A stretch of DNA of 11,531 nt from positions 1 to 11,531 of the forward strand of contig URIK01000054.1 of assembly GCA_900547855.1 (NCBI GenBank), written 5' to 3'. A program made the translations under genes and the position numbers. Positions 6,340 through 11,531 of the stretch are shown in pieces. This DNA is from an uncultured Collinsella sp. (GTDB lineage Bacteria > Actinomycetota > Coriobacteriia > Coriobacteriales > Coriobacteriaceae). The notes below the pieces were generated by a model, which saw only the letters and a list, made by a program, of their open reading frames with translations, ran no database searches and had not been told where the DNA came from. Numbering within the stretch: the stretch's first letter is position 1; every line of letters starts with the position of its first letter.

Positions 6340-7806
6340 TTATTCCACGCGCTCCAACAGTCGATACTTGCGGTTGCGGCTCGTCGCCGGCGCCGTGGGC
6401 TCAAGCTCGCCTTGAGCAATGAGCGCGTTGACGCGCGACCTAACCTGGGAAATTGTGAGCCCCGTGCGCTCTGCCAGCTCACGCGTCCCCAGCTCGCCGT
6501 AATGTTTGAGTGCCGTCACAATTAAGCCCCCGCCATGATCGACCGGCTCGATCTTTGAACGGTAAAGTACGACCTTGAACCGATCGAACCCCGGGCAGAA
6601 CAGGGGCTCGGCCAGACCATGCGCGCGCATGGCATCGATCATCATCGGGATGCCCGAGCCATTGCCCTCAGCCGGCGAACCTGCGCCATCCGGCAGCGGG
6701 ACAATCGACATGAGTTTCACGAGCGTCGCGTTACGGCATCGGGAGCTGCCGTCAAACAAGTTCTCGCGAGTCTTTCCCCCGTATAGGCCGCCGGGGTTCG
6801 TCACCTCGATACGGTCATCAAAGACGTCAACAGCGATCGACTGCCCACAGAACCGATCTCCGTATTCTCGGTGGATTACGGCGTTGGCGATTGCCTCGCG
6901 CAGGACTTCCTCGGGAATCTCCAGCGAGTCGACACGCGAGACGCCTTGGATCGTCGAGGTTCGCCGCAAATTCTTGGCGATTGCCGCGACGGCATCCGAG
7001 ATCATTTCGCCCAACGTTCCCTCGCAGATCGTACGGTCCATGAACCTCAACGACCCCGCCGCGCCCTTCTGCGTTCCGGCATAGACCGCCACATCGATAA
7101 AGAGCTTGGGATAGAACTGCTGAGGATAGGCACCCGCAGCCAGGAGTCCGGCCTTAGTGACATTGCCCTGGGAGTCGAGGTAATTCAGGCGCTCCAGCTT
7201 CGTTTTCTTGTCCGGCGCGCCGCGCATCGCACGAGGTGTCAGTGAGAAAGCACGCTCTATCGTGCGGTCGACCAGGGCCTCGTCAAGATCGCCTGCGACC
7301 GCGCCGGGCACTGCATCGCGATCACTGGGGCTCGCCCGTTCATACGATGACAAGGACAGGACCTCGGTCGACGAGAGCGGAACATCTTTATCATCGATGC
7401 GTTTGTAGCTGCCGCCTTGAGCGCCCCGCTCTATGACATAACAAGGCTTGCTAGACGGGTCGAGCTCCTCAATCGTGATGACCAGAACCACGGTGCCCTG
7501 GAGCTCCACGCGTTCAATGGTGTATTTGGGCGGATTGGCCAGTTTTCCGCGCCCGCCGGCATCACCCATGCCCGCTACGAATTGGTTGAGCACCTTCTCG
7601 GTCTCAAAGTTCTCAACCGGGACAAAGCCCGCGCGCTCGCTCACGCCGAGCACGATAATTCCGCCAGCGGTATTCGCGAATGCGCTAACCGTTTCCCATA
7701 CGTCGCGGGAAAGCGTCGTGGCGCTCTCCTTGACCTCGACGTTAAGATCGTCCGAGCCCATGCGCCTTAAAGACTCGAGCAGACCGGTCAGCTCGTTTTC
7801 GTTCAT
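6340..7806 (-). CDS. AlbA_2-domain (Schlafen-like) ATPase-type transcriptional regulator with C-terminal winged helix
   Basis: A 488-residue protein of the class often mislabelled 'RecG-like'. Residues 10-150 form the AlbA_2 domain, with VEVKES (23-28) and ANTAGGIIVLGVSE (44-57). Residues about 300-420 form a GHKL-type HATPase_c_4 domain, with EAIANAVIHREY (304-315), NPGG (337-340) and GNGSGIPMM (381-389). Residues 427-485 form a winged helix (ELGTRELAERTGLTISQVRSRVNALIAQGEL), implying DNA binding. It is probably a cytosolic regulator whose signal is unknown. The in-frame ATG at 7812 is too close to the AAGGA ribosome binding site, while the one at 7806 is 7 bases from it, so 7806 was chosen. 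The upstream region carries the TTATCTCTC repeat arrays, which makes autoregulation likely. It is monocistronic and lies next to a restriction-modification system. Confidence 0.87.
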   Translation of the reverse strand: MNENELTGLLESLRRMGSDDLNVEVKESATTLSRDVWETVSAFANTAGGIIVLGVSERAGFVPVENFETEKVLNQFVAGMGDAGGRGKLANPPKYTIERVELQGTVVLVITIEELDPSSKPCYVIERGAQGGSYKRIDDKDVPLSSTEVLSLSSYERASPSDRDAVPGAVAGDLDEALVDRTIERAFSLTPRAMRGAPDKKTKLERLNYLDSQGNVTKAGLLAAGAYPQQFYPKLFIDVAVYAGTQKGAAGSLRFMDRTICEGTLGEMISDAVAAIAKNLRRTSTIQGVSRVDSLEIPEEVLREAIANAVIHREYGDRFCGQSIAVDVFDDRIEVTNPGGLYGGKTRENLFDGSSRCRNATLVKLMSIVPLPDGAGSPAEGNGSGIPMMIDAMRAHGLAEPLFCPGFDRFKVVLYRSKIEPVDHGGGLIVTALKHYGELGTRELAERTGLTISQVRSRVNALIAQGELEPTAPATSRNRKYRLLERVE

Positions 7807-7868
7807 CTGCATGTCCTTTCGCTCGGCCCGGCGGAGAATGCCGCGAATAGATTTCCTTCGTCTCTCAG

Positions 7869-7938
7869 TTATCTCTCGTAATTATCTCTCATCTTTCTGC
7901 TATCTCTCATATTAGAGATAAGTGAGAGATGAAAGATA
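7869..7938. repeat. 70-bp TTATCTCTC operator array, copy A (proximal to regulator)
   Basis: Forward boxes: TTATCTCTC at 7869-7877 and 7882-7890, and CTATCTCTC at 7900-7908, at offsets 0, +13 and +31. A degenerate ATCTTTC lies at 7891-7897. Inverted partial boxes follow: TAGAGATA (7913-7920), GAGAGAT (7924-7930) and AAAGATA (7932-7938). A further GTCTCTC lies at 7860-7866. The copy is 60/70 identical to copy B without gaps. It begins 63 bp upstream of the regulator start codon. Confidence 0.85.
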
Positions 7939-7958
7939 AGATATCTGCCATTTGTTTC

Positions 7959-7987
7959 ATTTAAACATGTTTTTGCTGGTAGAACAA
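7959..7987 (-). promoter_or_regulatory. Candidate promoter of the AlbA_2 regulator gene
   Basis: On the minus strand, TTGTTC (7982-7987), a 17-bp spacer and TTAAAT (7959-7964) lie between the two repeat arrays and point at the regulator gene. If correct, RNA polymerase would be flanked on both sides by box clusters. The hexamers are only moderate matches. Confidence 0.3.
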
Positions 7988-8013
7988 TCAGTATTGAGAC
8001 AATACCATGATTG
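7985..8013. other. Hairpin/dyad between the two operator arrays
   Basis: CAATCA-GTATTG pairs with CAATAC-(CA)-TGATTG around an AGA loop, giving 12 bp with a 2-base bulge. It lies between the two 70-bp arrays and overlaps the candidate -35 box. It could be an additional binding site. Confidence 0.5.
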
Positions 8014-8033
8014 CTTGTCTCTTTGCTGATCAG

Positions 8034-8103
8034 TTATCTCTCATATTTATCTCTCGTCTTTCTGTTATCTCTCGTATTAGTGACGAATGAGAGATGAGAG
8101 ATA
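8034..8103. repeat. 70-bp TTATCTCTC operator array, copy B (distal)
   Basis: Forward TTATCTCTC boxes at 8034-8042, 8047-8055 and 8065-8073 have the same 0/+13/+31 spacing as copy A. Inverted boxes follow: GAGAGAT (8089-8095) and GAGAGATA (8096-8103). This copy is more regular than A. It starts 165 bp from copy A. Confidence 0.85.
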
Positions 8104-8160
8104 CGTGAGTAATGAACGAGCGTGGATTTTTGGACGGTCGGAAAGTCCCTCAAACAAAAA

Positions 8161-8188
8161 ACGGGGCCGGCCTTACGCCGAGCCCCGT
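8161..8188. terminator. Bidirectional terminator ending the PTS genes
   Basis: ACGGGGCCGGC pairs with GCCG-A-GCCCCGT (11 bp, one bulged A, loop CTTAC). An A-run lies on its left, reading as T-rich TTTTTTGTTTG on the minus strand, and TTTT lies on its right. It lies 49 bp past the IID stop codon and would stop minus-strand PTS transcription before it reaches the repeat arrays. Confidence 0.85.
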
Positions 8189-8236
8189 TTTCAAACGGTC
8201 AGTTAGTTTTCCAACGCGCGAGCATAGCAGTCAACA

Positions 8237-9085
8237 TTACGCCGCTGCGAACACTCCCAAGCCCGTTCCGATGATGCAGATCGCGAAGATGCCAATAATA
8301 ATCCAAATGGTCTTGACACCCTTTTTATAGAGGGCAACGCAAGCGAACGTTGCCAGCAAGGGCAGCAGACCGGGGAAGATCGAATCGAACAGATCCTGCA
8401 GGACAATCTCCGAACCACCCACATCAAAGGTCAAAGCTGTGGACAGCGAGACCTGTGCCGCAATCATCGCGCCAATGACGGTCATTCCGAGAACGCCGGC
8501 AGCATGCGTCATGCGAGACATAAGGTTGTTCTCTTCGGACTGCTGCAGGAACTTGGTTCCCAGGTCGTATCCCAGATGGGCGGCGACGATACGCGTTGCA
8601 AAGTTAATCACGGAGTAGATGAGCGCGTACACGATGGGGCCGAGCGGGTTGCCCGTCGACGCGATGCCAATACCAATGCCGGCGGCGACCACGCGGAACG
8701 TACCCCAGTAGAACGAATCGCCGATGCCGGAAAGCGGTCCCATGAGGCCGACCTTCATGGCGTTAATCGAGGACGTGTCGAAGTTCTTATCGGCAGCCGC
8801 CTGCTCTTCCATCGAAACCGTTAGGCCGGCTACAAACGGAAGCACATGAGGCGTGATGTTAAAGAACTCGGTATGGCGATCGAGCGCCGCATAGTAATCG
8901 TCGTCGTTGGGATAGATCTTTCGCAGGGGCTTCTGAATGGTGTACATGAAGCCCATTGCCATCATCTTGTCGTACGACTGCGAGCACTGGCTCGTAAACT
9001 GGCGAAGGAACATGCTCCGATACATATCGGGAGTCATAATCGCGTCCTTCTTGGCCTCTTTGAGATCGGTGTTCTGGGTAGCCAT
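8237..9085 (-). CDS. PTS mannose/fructose/sorbose-family transporter subunit IID
   Basis: A 282-residue membrane subunit of a mannose-class phosphotransferase system, which together with IIC forms the sugar channel. Family features seen: MYRSMFLRQFTSQCSQSYDKMMAMGF (about residues 22-47), HTEFFNITPHVLPFVAGLTVSMEE (71-94), AMKVGLMGPLSGIGDSFYWGTFRVV (109-133), and a C-terminal hydrophobic tail ending GLGVFAAA. The length is normal for IID. The ATG at 9085 shares one base with the IIC stop (TAATG). AGGAGG inside the last IIC codons acts as its ribosome binding site, so translation is coupled to IIC. The sugar specificity cannot be read from sequence. It is the last gene of its operon, followed by a strong terminator. 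Confidence 0.95.
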   Translation of the reverse strand: MATQNTDLKEAKKDAIMTPDMYRSMFLRQFTSQCSQSYDKMMAMGFMYTIQKPLRKIYPNDDDYYAALDRHTEFFNITPHVLPFVAGLTVSMEEQAAADKNFDTSSINAMKVGLMGPLSGIGDSFYWGTFRVVAAGIGIGIASTGNPLGPIVYALIYSVINFATRIVAAHLGYDLGTKFLQQSEENNLMSRMTHAAGVLGMTVIGAMIAAQVSLSTALTFDVGGSEIVLQDLFDSIFPGLLPLLATFACVALYKKGVKTIWIIIGIFAICIIGTGLGVFAAA

Positions 9086-9858
9086 TAGAAGTCCTCCTCT
9101 TCATCCTCGGCAACCGCCTGCGGACCGGCCGAGCCCTCGCGGAAGGCCAGGAGCAGCGCGACGCAAATGGCAGCTGCGGCGACGCCGACCACGTCCATCT
9201 TGAGGTAGATGACCATAATGAATCCCAGGAACAGCCAGGGAAGAAGCTTGTTGTCGCCCATGGTCCTAATAAGAAGAGCGAAGCCGATGCAGACCATGAC
9301 GCCGGACGCAACGTTGAGGCCGTCCATCACAAACTGCGGAATCGCGTTAAGCGCATTGTTGATGAGGTCGGCACCAAAGAACAGCGAGCAAAACACCAGC
9401 AGTGCAGACGGAACGCCAATCGACAGCGGCACGATGGTCAGATGGTACAGATTCGCCTTGGCAAGATCACGATTTGCCAGAGCGGTCTCAATCTTCTTGC
9501 AGGCAAAGGCACCCGGAACGGCGTAGCAGAAGTTGCGCCACACCTGAAGGAAGACGGAGACGGGAAGGGCGAGTGCGACGGCAGTTGCCGTGCCCGTACC
9601 CGTAATGACGGCAAACGCGCAGCCAAGCACGCCGGAGGCATAGACCTCGGGAGGAACCGCCGCGCCGACCATGATGGCGCCCATGAACATGGACTCCAAA
9701 GCAGCGCCGACGATAACGCCCTGCTGGACATCGCCAAGGATCAAGCCGACAAACAGGCTCGTAAACAGCGGACGACCAAGCATCGTAATGCCAAATAATT
9801 GCTCGTCCATGGACGCAATAAATGCGACCAGTGCAACTAGAAGATACTGGACAACCAT
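9085..9858 (-). CDS. PTS mannose/fructose/sorbose-family transporter subunit IIC
   Basis: A 257-residue polytopic membrane protein with the IIC signatures FIASMDEQLFGITMLGRPL (about residues 13-31), GDVQQGVIVGAALESMFMG (43-61) and VPPEVYASGVLG (69-80). Several hydrophobic helices and a short acidic tail (EDEEEDF) follow. It carries the sugar across the membrane together with IID; phosphate would come from IIA/IIB proteins, which are not in the window. I chose the ATG at 9858, which has GGGG about 8 bases upstream; a TTG at 9867 in the same frame is possible but badly placed. Upstream is a 13-bp hairpin and then an IS element 90 bp away. No promoter was recognised for IIC. If the insertion is genuine, IIC-IID would depend on transcription from the IS or on a weak local promoter. 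Confidence 0.93.
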   Translation of the reverse strand: MVVQYLLVALVAFIASMDEQLFGITMLGRPLFTSLFVGLILGDVQQGVIVGAALESMFMGAIMVGAAVPPEVYASGVLGCAFAVITGTGTATAVALALPVSVFLQVWRNFCYAVPGAFACKKIETALANRDLAKANLYHLTIVPLSIGVPSALLVFCSLFFGADLINNALNAIPQFVMDGLNVASGVMVCIGFALLIRTMGDNKLLPWLFLGFIMVIYLKMDVVGVAAAAICVALLLAFREGSAGPQAVAEDEEEDF

Positions 9859-9879
9859 TTCGATCAACCCCAGAAACAG

Positions 9880-9918
9880 GTCTGCAGGCGAGGCATTCTG
9901 CGCAGCTCGCCTGCAGAC
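9880..9918. other. 13-bp perfect hairpin upstream of PTS IIC
   Basis: GTCTGCAGGCGAG (9880-9892) and CTCGCCTGCAGAC (9906-9918) pair perfectly around a 13-base loop. There is no T-run on either side, so it is not a standard terminator. It sits 21 bp upstream of the IIC start, probably in a IIB-IIC intercistronic leader, where it could stabilise the mRNA or adjust relative expression; this is inference. Confidence 0.6.
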
Positions 9919-9947
9919 AACCGCAGCAATTTGAGAGGATTAGTAGT

Positions 9948-9971
9948 GGCTCTGTTAGACCAGGATTGACA
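9948..9971 (+). repeat. Left terminal inverted repeat of the IS
   Basis: A 24-bp repeat starting GGCTCTGTTAGACC and ending TTGACA, the exact reverse complement of 11461-11484. Confidence 0.97.
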
Positions 9972-10030
9972 TACATGTGTCCCCACGGTGCCATATCGTT
10001 GACCCCATAGACCGCGATGATGGGGGCAGC

Positions 10031-11086
10031 ATGAACGCCGAAGACCTGGTCCTCAACTTCAAGAAGGGCATGGCGAACCTCAGCAAGACCGAGCGCCGCC
10101 GCGCTATCGAGTCCGTCAGGGACGTGATCCGCGCGGCGGCGTTCGACGACGCGGCCGGCTCCGCCTACGAAATCGAACGCTGCCCGCGCTGCGGGTCCGC
10201 CGCGGTCGTGAAGAAGGGCAAATCGAAGAACGGCGAGCAGCGCTACCTCTGCCGGGGCTGCGGCAGGACCTTCGGCATGGGCAGCGAGCGCATCCTGGGG
10301 ACGAGCAAGCTCCCGAAGGAGACCTGGATGGCCTACGCCGAGTGCTTCGTGCTCATGCTGCCCCTGCGCGAATGCGCGAGGCGCTGCCGCGTCTGCCTCA
10401 AGACCGCCTACACCATGCGCCACAGGCTGATCGAGTGCCTCTCGGCCTACTCCCCCTCGTTCAGGGTCGAGCGGGGCTGCGGCTGCGAGCTCGACGAGAC
10501 CTATTTCCCCGAGTCGTTCAAGGGCAACCACGCGAAGGGGTCGTTCACGATGCCGCGCCCCTCCCGGCACCGCGGCAAGCAGGTGCACAGACGCGGGCTG
10601 TCGCGCGAGCGGATCTGCGTCATGACCGGAGTGAACGACTCGAACGAGACGTTCCTCGAGGTCACGGGGCGGGGCGCCCTTTCGAGGGAGCGCGCCATGG
10701 ACGCGCTGAGGGGCCGCATCGCGGCCGGCTCGGTCGTCGCGACCGACAGGGCGGCCGCCTACGTCGGCGTCCTCGCCGAGCTCGAGGTCGCCGCGCACGC
10801 GGCCTACGACCCCAAGGACCGCTCCGGGGGGACCATCAACCGGGTCAACACCGTCCACTCGCTCCTCGGCGCCTTCATGGAGCCGTTCAGGGGCGTGTCG
10901 ACGAAGCACCTCGACGCCTACCTCGCCTGGTTCAGGTGGTGCCGGACCTTCATGGCGACCGATTCCGGCGCGGCCGGGCGCACGGTCGCGCGGCAGCTCG
11001 CGCACGGCGTCTGCAGGAGCCGCGTCCGCGACATGTTCAACGTGGAGCCGCCCTACATGGACTACTGGGCCGCGCCCGCCGCATAG
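10031..11086 (+). CDS. IS1595-family transposase (ISXO2-like DDE-type)
   Basis: A 351-residue transposase. It has an N-terminal helical segment, then a zinc ribbon with C51/C54 and C74/C77 (RCPRCGSA ... YLCRGCGRTF), and a helix-turn-helix-like region around 108-135. The ISXO2/IS1595 catalytic domain follows, with acidic residues in ELDETYF (D155) and ATDRAAAY (D239) and a third-residue region at RVNTVHSLLGAFMEPF (N273 or H276), then the family motif GVSTKHLDAYLAWFRW. It catalyses cut-and-paste movement of the surrounding element. The ATG at 10031 has GGGGG 4-8 bases upstream; a GTG 54 bases earlier in frame lies too close to the terminal repeat. Length and domain order are normal and there is no frameshift, so it is probably functional. 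It is followed 46 bp later by the passenger antitoxin gene. Confidence 0.92.
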   Translation: MNAEDLVLNFKKGMANLSKTERRRAIESVRDVIRAAAFDDAAGSAYEIERCPRCGSAAVVKKGKSKNGEQRYLCRGCGRTFGMGSERILGTSKLPKETWMAYAECFVLMLPLRECARRCRVCLKTAYTMRHRLIECLSAYSPSFRVERGCGCELDETYFPESFKGNHAKGSFTMPRPSRHRGKQVHRRGLSRERICVMTGVNDSNETFLEVTGRGALSRERAMDALRGRIAAGSVVATDRAAAYVGVLAELEVAAHAAYDPKDRSGGTINRVNTVHSLLGAFMEPFRGVSTKHLDAYLAWFRWCRTFMATDSGAAGRTVARQLAHGVCRSRVRDMFNVEPPYMDYWAAPAA

Positions 11087-11132
11087 AGGCGGTAGAATGG
11101 TCGCACCGCGATACACGAGGAGGGGTGAGGCC

Positions 11133-11330
11133 ATGCCGTCGAACATACCGGCCACGACGATCCGCATCGACCCGGAGGTCAAGAGGGAGGCCACGGCCAT
11201 CCTGGACGAGCTCGGCCTGTCCATGTCCACCGCCGTCAACGCGTTCCTCAGGGCGCTCGTCCGAGAGGGCGGGATGCCGTTCGAGATGAGGGTCAAGACG
11301 CCGGCGCCCGACGAGGAGACGGCGAGTTAG
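11133..11330 (+). CDS. RelB/DinJ-family antitoxin, passenger gene in the IS
   Basis: A 65-residue protein with the ribbon-helix-helix fold of RelB/DinJ antitoxins: ATTIRIDPEVKREATAILDELGLSMSTAVNAFLRALVREGGMPFEM, with the beta strand at residues 7-12 and two helices after it. A short acidic tail follows. Such proteins dimerise, bind their own promoter and neutralise a YafQ/RelE-type ribonuclease. The ATG at 11133 follows GAGGAGGGG about 7-14 bases upstream; an in-frame ATG at 11097 lies before that ribosome binding site and is less likely. No RelE/YafQ-like toxin reading frame follows inside the element, so it is an orphan antitoxin carried by the transposon. It may be co-transcribed with the transposase and could repress it or counteract chromosomal toxins; both are inference. 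Confidence 0.88.
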   Translation: MPSNIPATTIRIDPEVKREATAILDELGLSMSTAVNAFLRALVREGGMPFEMRVKTPAPDEETAS

Positions 11331-11389
11331 CCGGCAGGTCGGCATGAAACGGCAGGGCCAGGCGAGCAACTCGTCCGGTCTCGGGCGCA

Positions 11390-11425
11390 TCGCCCCTTGC
11401 CGGATTCAGATTCGACAAGGGGCGA
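11390..11425 (+). other. 10-bp hairpin near the right end of the IS
   Basis: TCGCCCCTTG (11390-11399) and CAAGGGGCGA (11416-11425) pair perfectly around a 16-base loop, 59 bp past the antitoxin stop and 36 bp before the right terminal repeat. It is not followed by a T-run. It may end IS transcripts or hinder read-through into the element. Confidence 0.5.
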
Positions 11426-11460
11426 CCATTGTGCAATCGCAAGAAGATGACGGGGCGGAA

Positions 11461-11484
11461 TGTCAATCCTGGTCTAACAGAGCC
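11461..11484 (-). repeat. Right terminal inverted repeat of the IS
   Basis: A 24-bp repeat beginning TGTCAATCCTGG, the exact reverse complement of 9948-9971. Confidence 0.97.
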
Positions 11485-11531
11485 TTTCCCAAAGCCATCA
11501 GGCGCGTAGAGGACTACGATGCCGGCCTTTC
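11485..11531 (-). other. Right flank of the IS, possible coding fragment
   Basis: Only 47 bp. One minus-strand frame reads KAGIVVLYAPDGFGK, which resembles the start of a MalT/LuxR-type P-loop (APxGxGK). The plus strand also has an open frame. It is too short to decide, but nothing here resembles a PTS IIB or IIA gene. Confidence 0.2.

Larger units (their letters stand above)
9948..11484 (+). mobile_element. IS1595-family insertion sequence with antitoxin passenger gene
   Basis: A 1537-bp element bounded by perfect 24-bp terminal inverted repeats. It carries one transposase gene and one small RelB/DinJ-like gene on the same strand. Its codons are markedly richer in G+C at third positions (GCC, CGC, GAC) than the neighbouring genes, which suggests a foreign origin. 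The left repeat ends in a consensus TTGACA (9966-9971) pointing inward, which could be the -35 box of the transposase promoter. IS1595 elements usually leave an 8-bp duplication. Here the 8 bases on the left (TTAGTAGT) and right (TTTCCCAA) do not match. Confidence 0.9.

Noticed and set aside
7860..8103. TATCTCTC clusters considered as a CRISPR array
   Set aside because: Boxes are only 7-9 bp, spacings are short and variable, boxes occur in both orientations and there are no cas genes; operator-like instead.
10342..11289. 315-residue plus-strand ORF overlapping the transposase
   Set aside because: Arg/Gly/Pro-rich composition typical of an off-frame read of a GC-rich gene.
9488..11296. 602-residue minus-strand ORF spanning the IS and part of PTS IIC
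   Set aside because: It crosses the IS boundary and is antisense to three real genes; long only because high GC removes stop codons.
11344..11531. Open plus-strand frame from an ATG after the antitoxin, running through the right terminal repeat to the window end (a toxin candidate)
   Set aside because: No RelE/YafQ features, a poor ribosome binding site, and its latter part would be host flank rather than element, so it is a chance frame.

Overview
The window looks like a draft short-read contig from a Coriobacteriia-type actinobacterium, most likely a gut Collinsella or close relative. That placement is an inference from GC-rich coding sequence, mannose-family PTS genes and overall gene style; no marker gene is present. 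The first 48 bases are not biological: they are an Illumina Nextera i5 primer/adapter, so the true genome sequence begins at 49.

Layout from left to right. An unidentified minus-strand gene is cut off by the adapter (49-211). A DMT/EamA permease follows on the minus strand (351-1373). A tRNA-Val(GAC) gene has its own promoter and terminator (1605-1782). Next is a small DUF5710-like protein with two CxxC pairs (1964-2650). A complete type II restriction-modification system of the Sau3AI/MutH type is divergently arranged: the endonuclease on minus (2706-4211) and the C5-cytosine methyltransferase on plus (4361-5623). The 149 bp between them holds a dyad centred almost exactly midway and four GATC sites, which suggests methylation- or protein-controlled expression. 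After a terminator comes an unrecognised 163-residue protein (5748-6239). Convergent to it is an AlbA_2/HATPase/winged-helix regulator (6340-7806).

Upstream of that regulator lies the most unusual non-coding structure in the window. Two 70-bp imperfect direct repeats (60 of 70 identical, 165 bp apart) are each made of TTATCTCTC boxes in fixed spacing followed by inverted boxes, with a hairpin between the two copies. This looks like an elaborate operator array, probably for autoregulation.

A bidirectional terminator (8161-8188) ends the incoming mannose-family PTS genes: IID (8237-9085) and IIC (9085-9858) on the minus strand, translationally coupled. Their expected IIA/IIB partners are absent. 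Instead, 90 bp upstream of IIC sits a complete 1537-bp IS1595-family element (9948-11484) with perfect 24-bp terminal inverted repeats. It carries a transposase and a passenger RelB/DinJ-type antitoxin with no toxin. The element has no visible target duplication, and its right flank (47 bp) does not look like PTS sequence. It may therefore mark a rearrangement or a repeat-induced assembly join.
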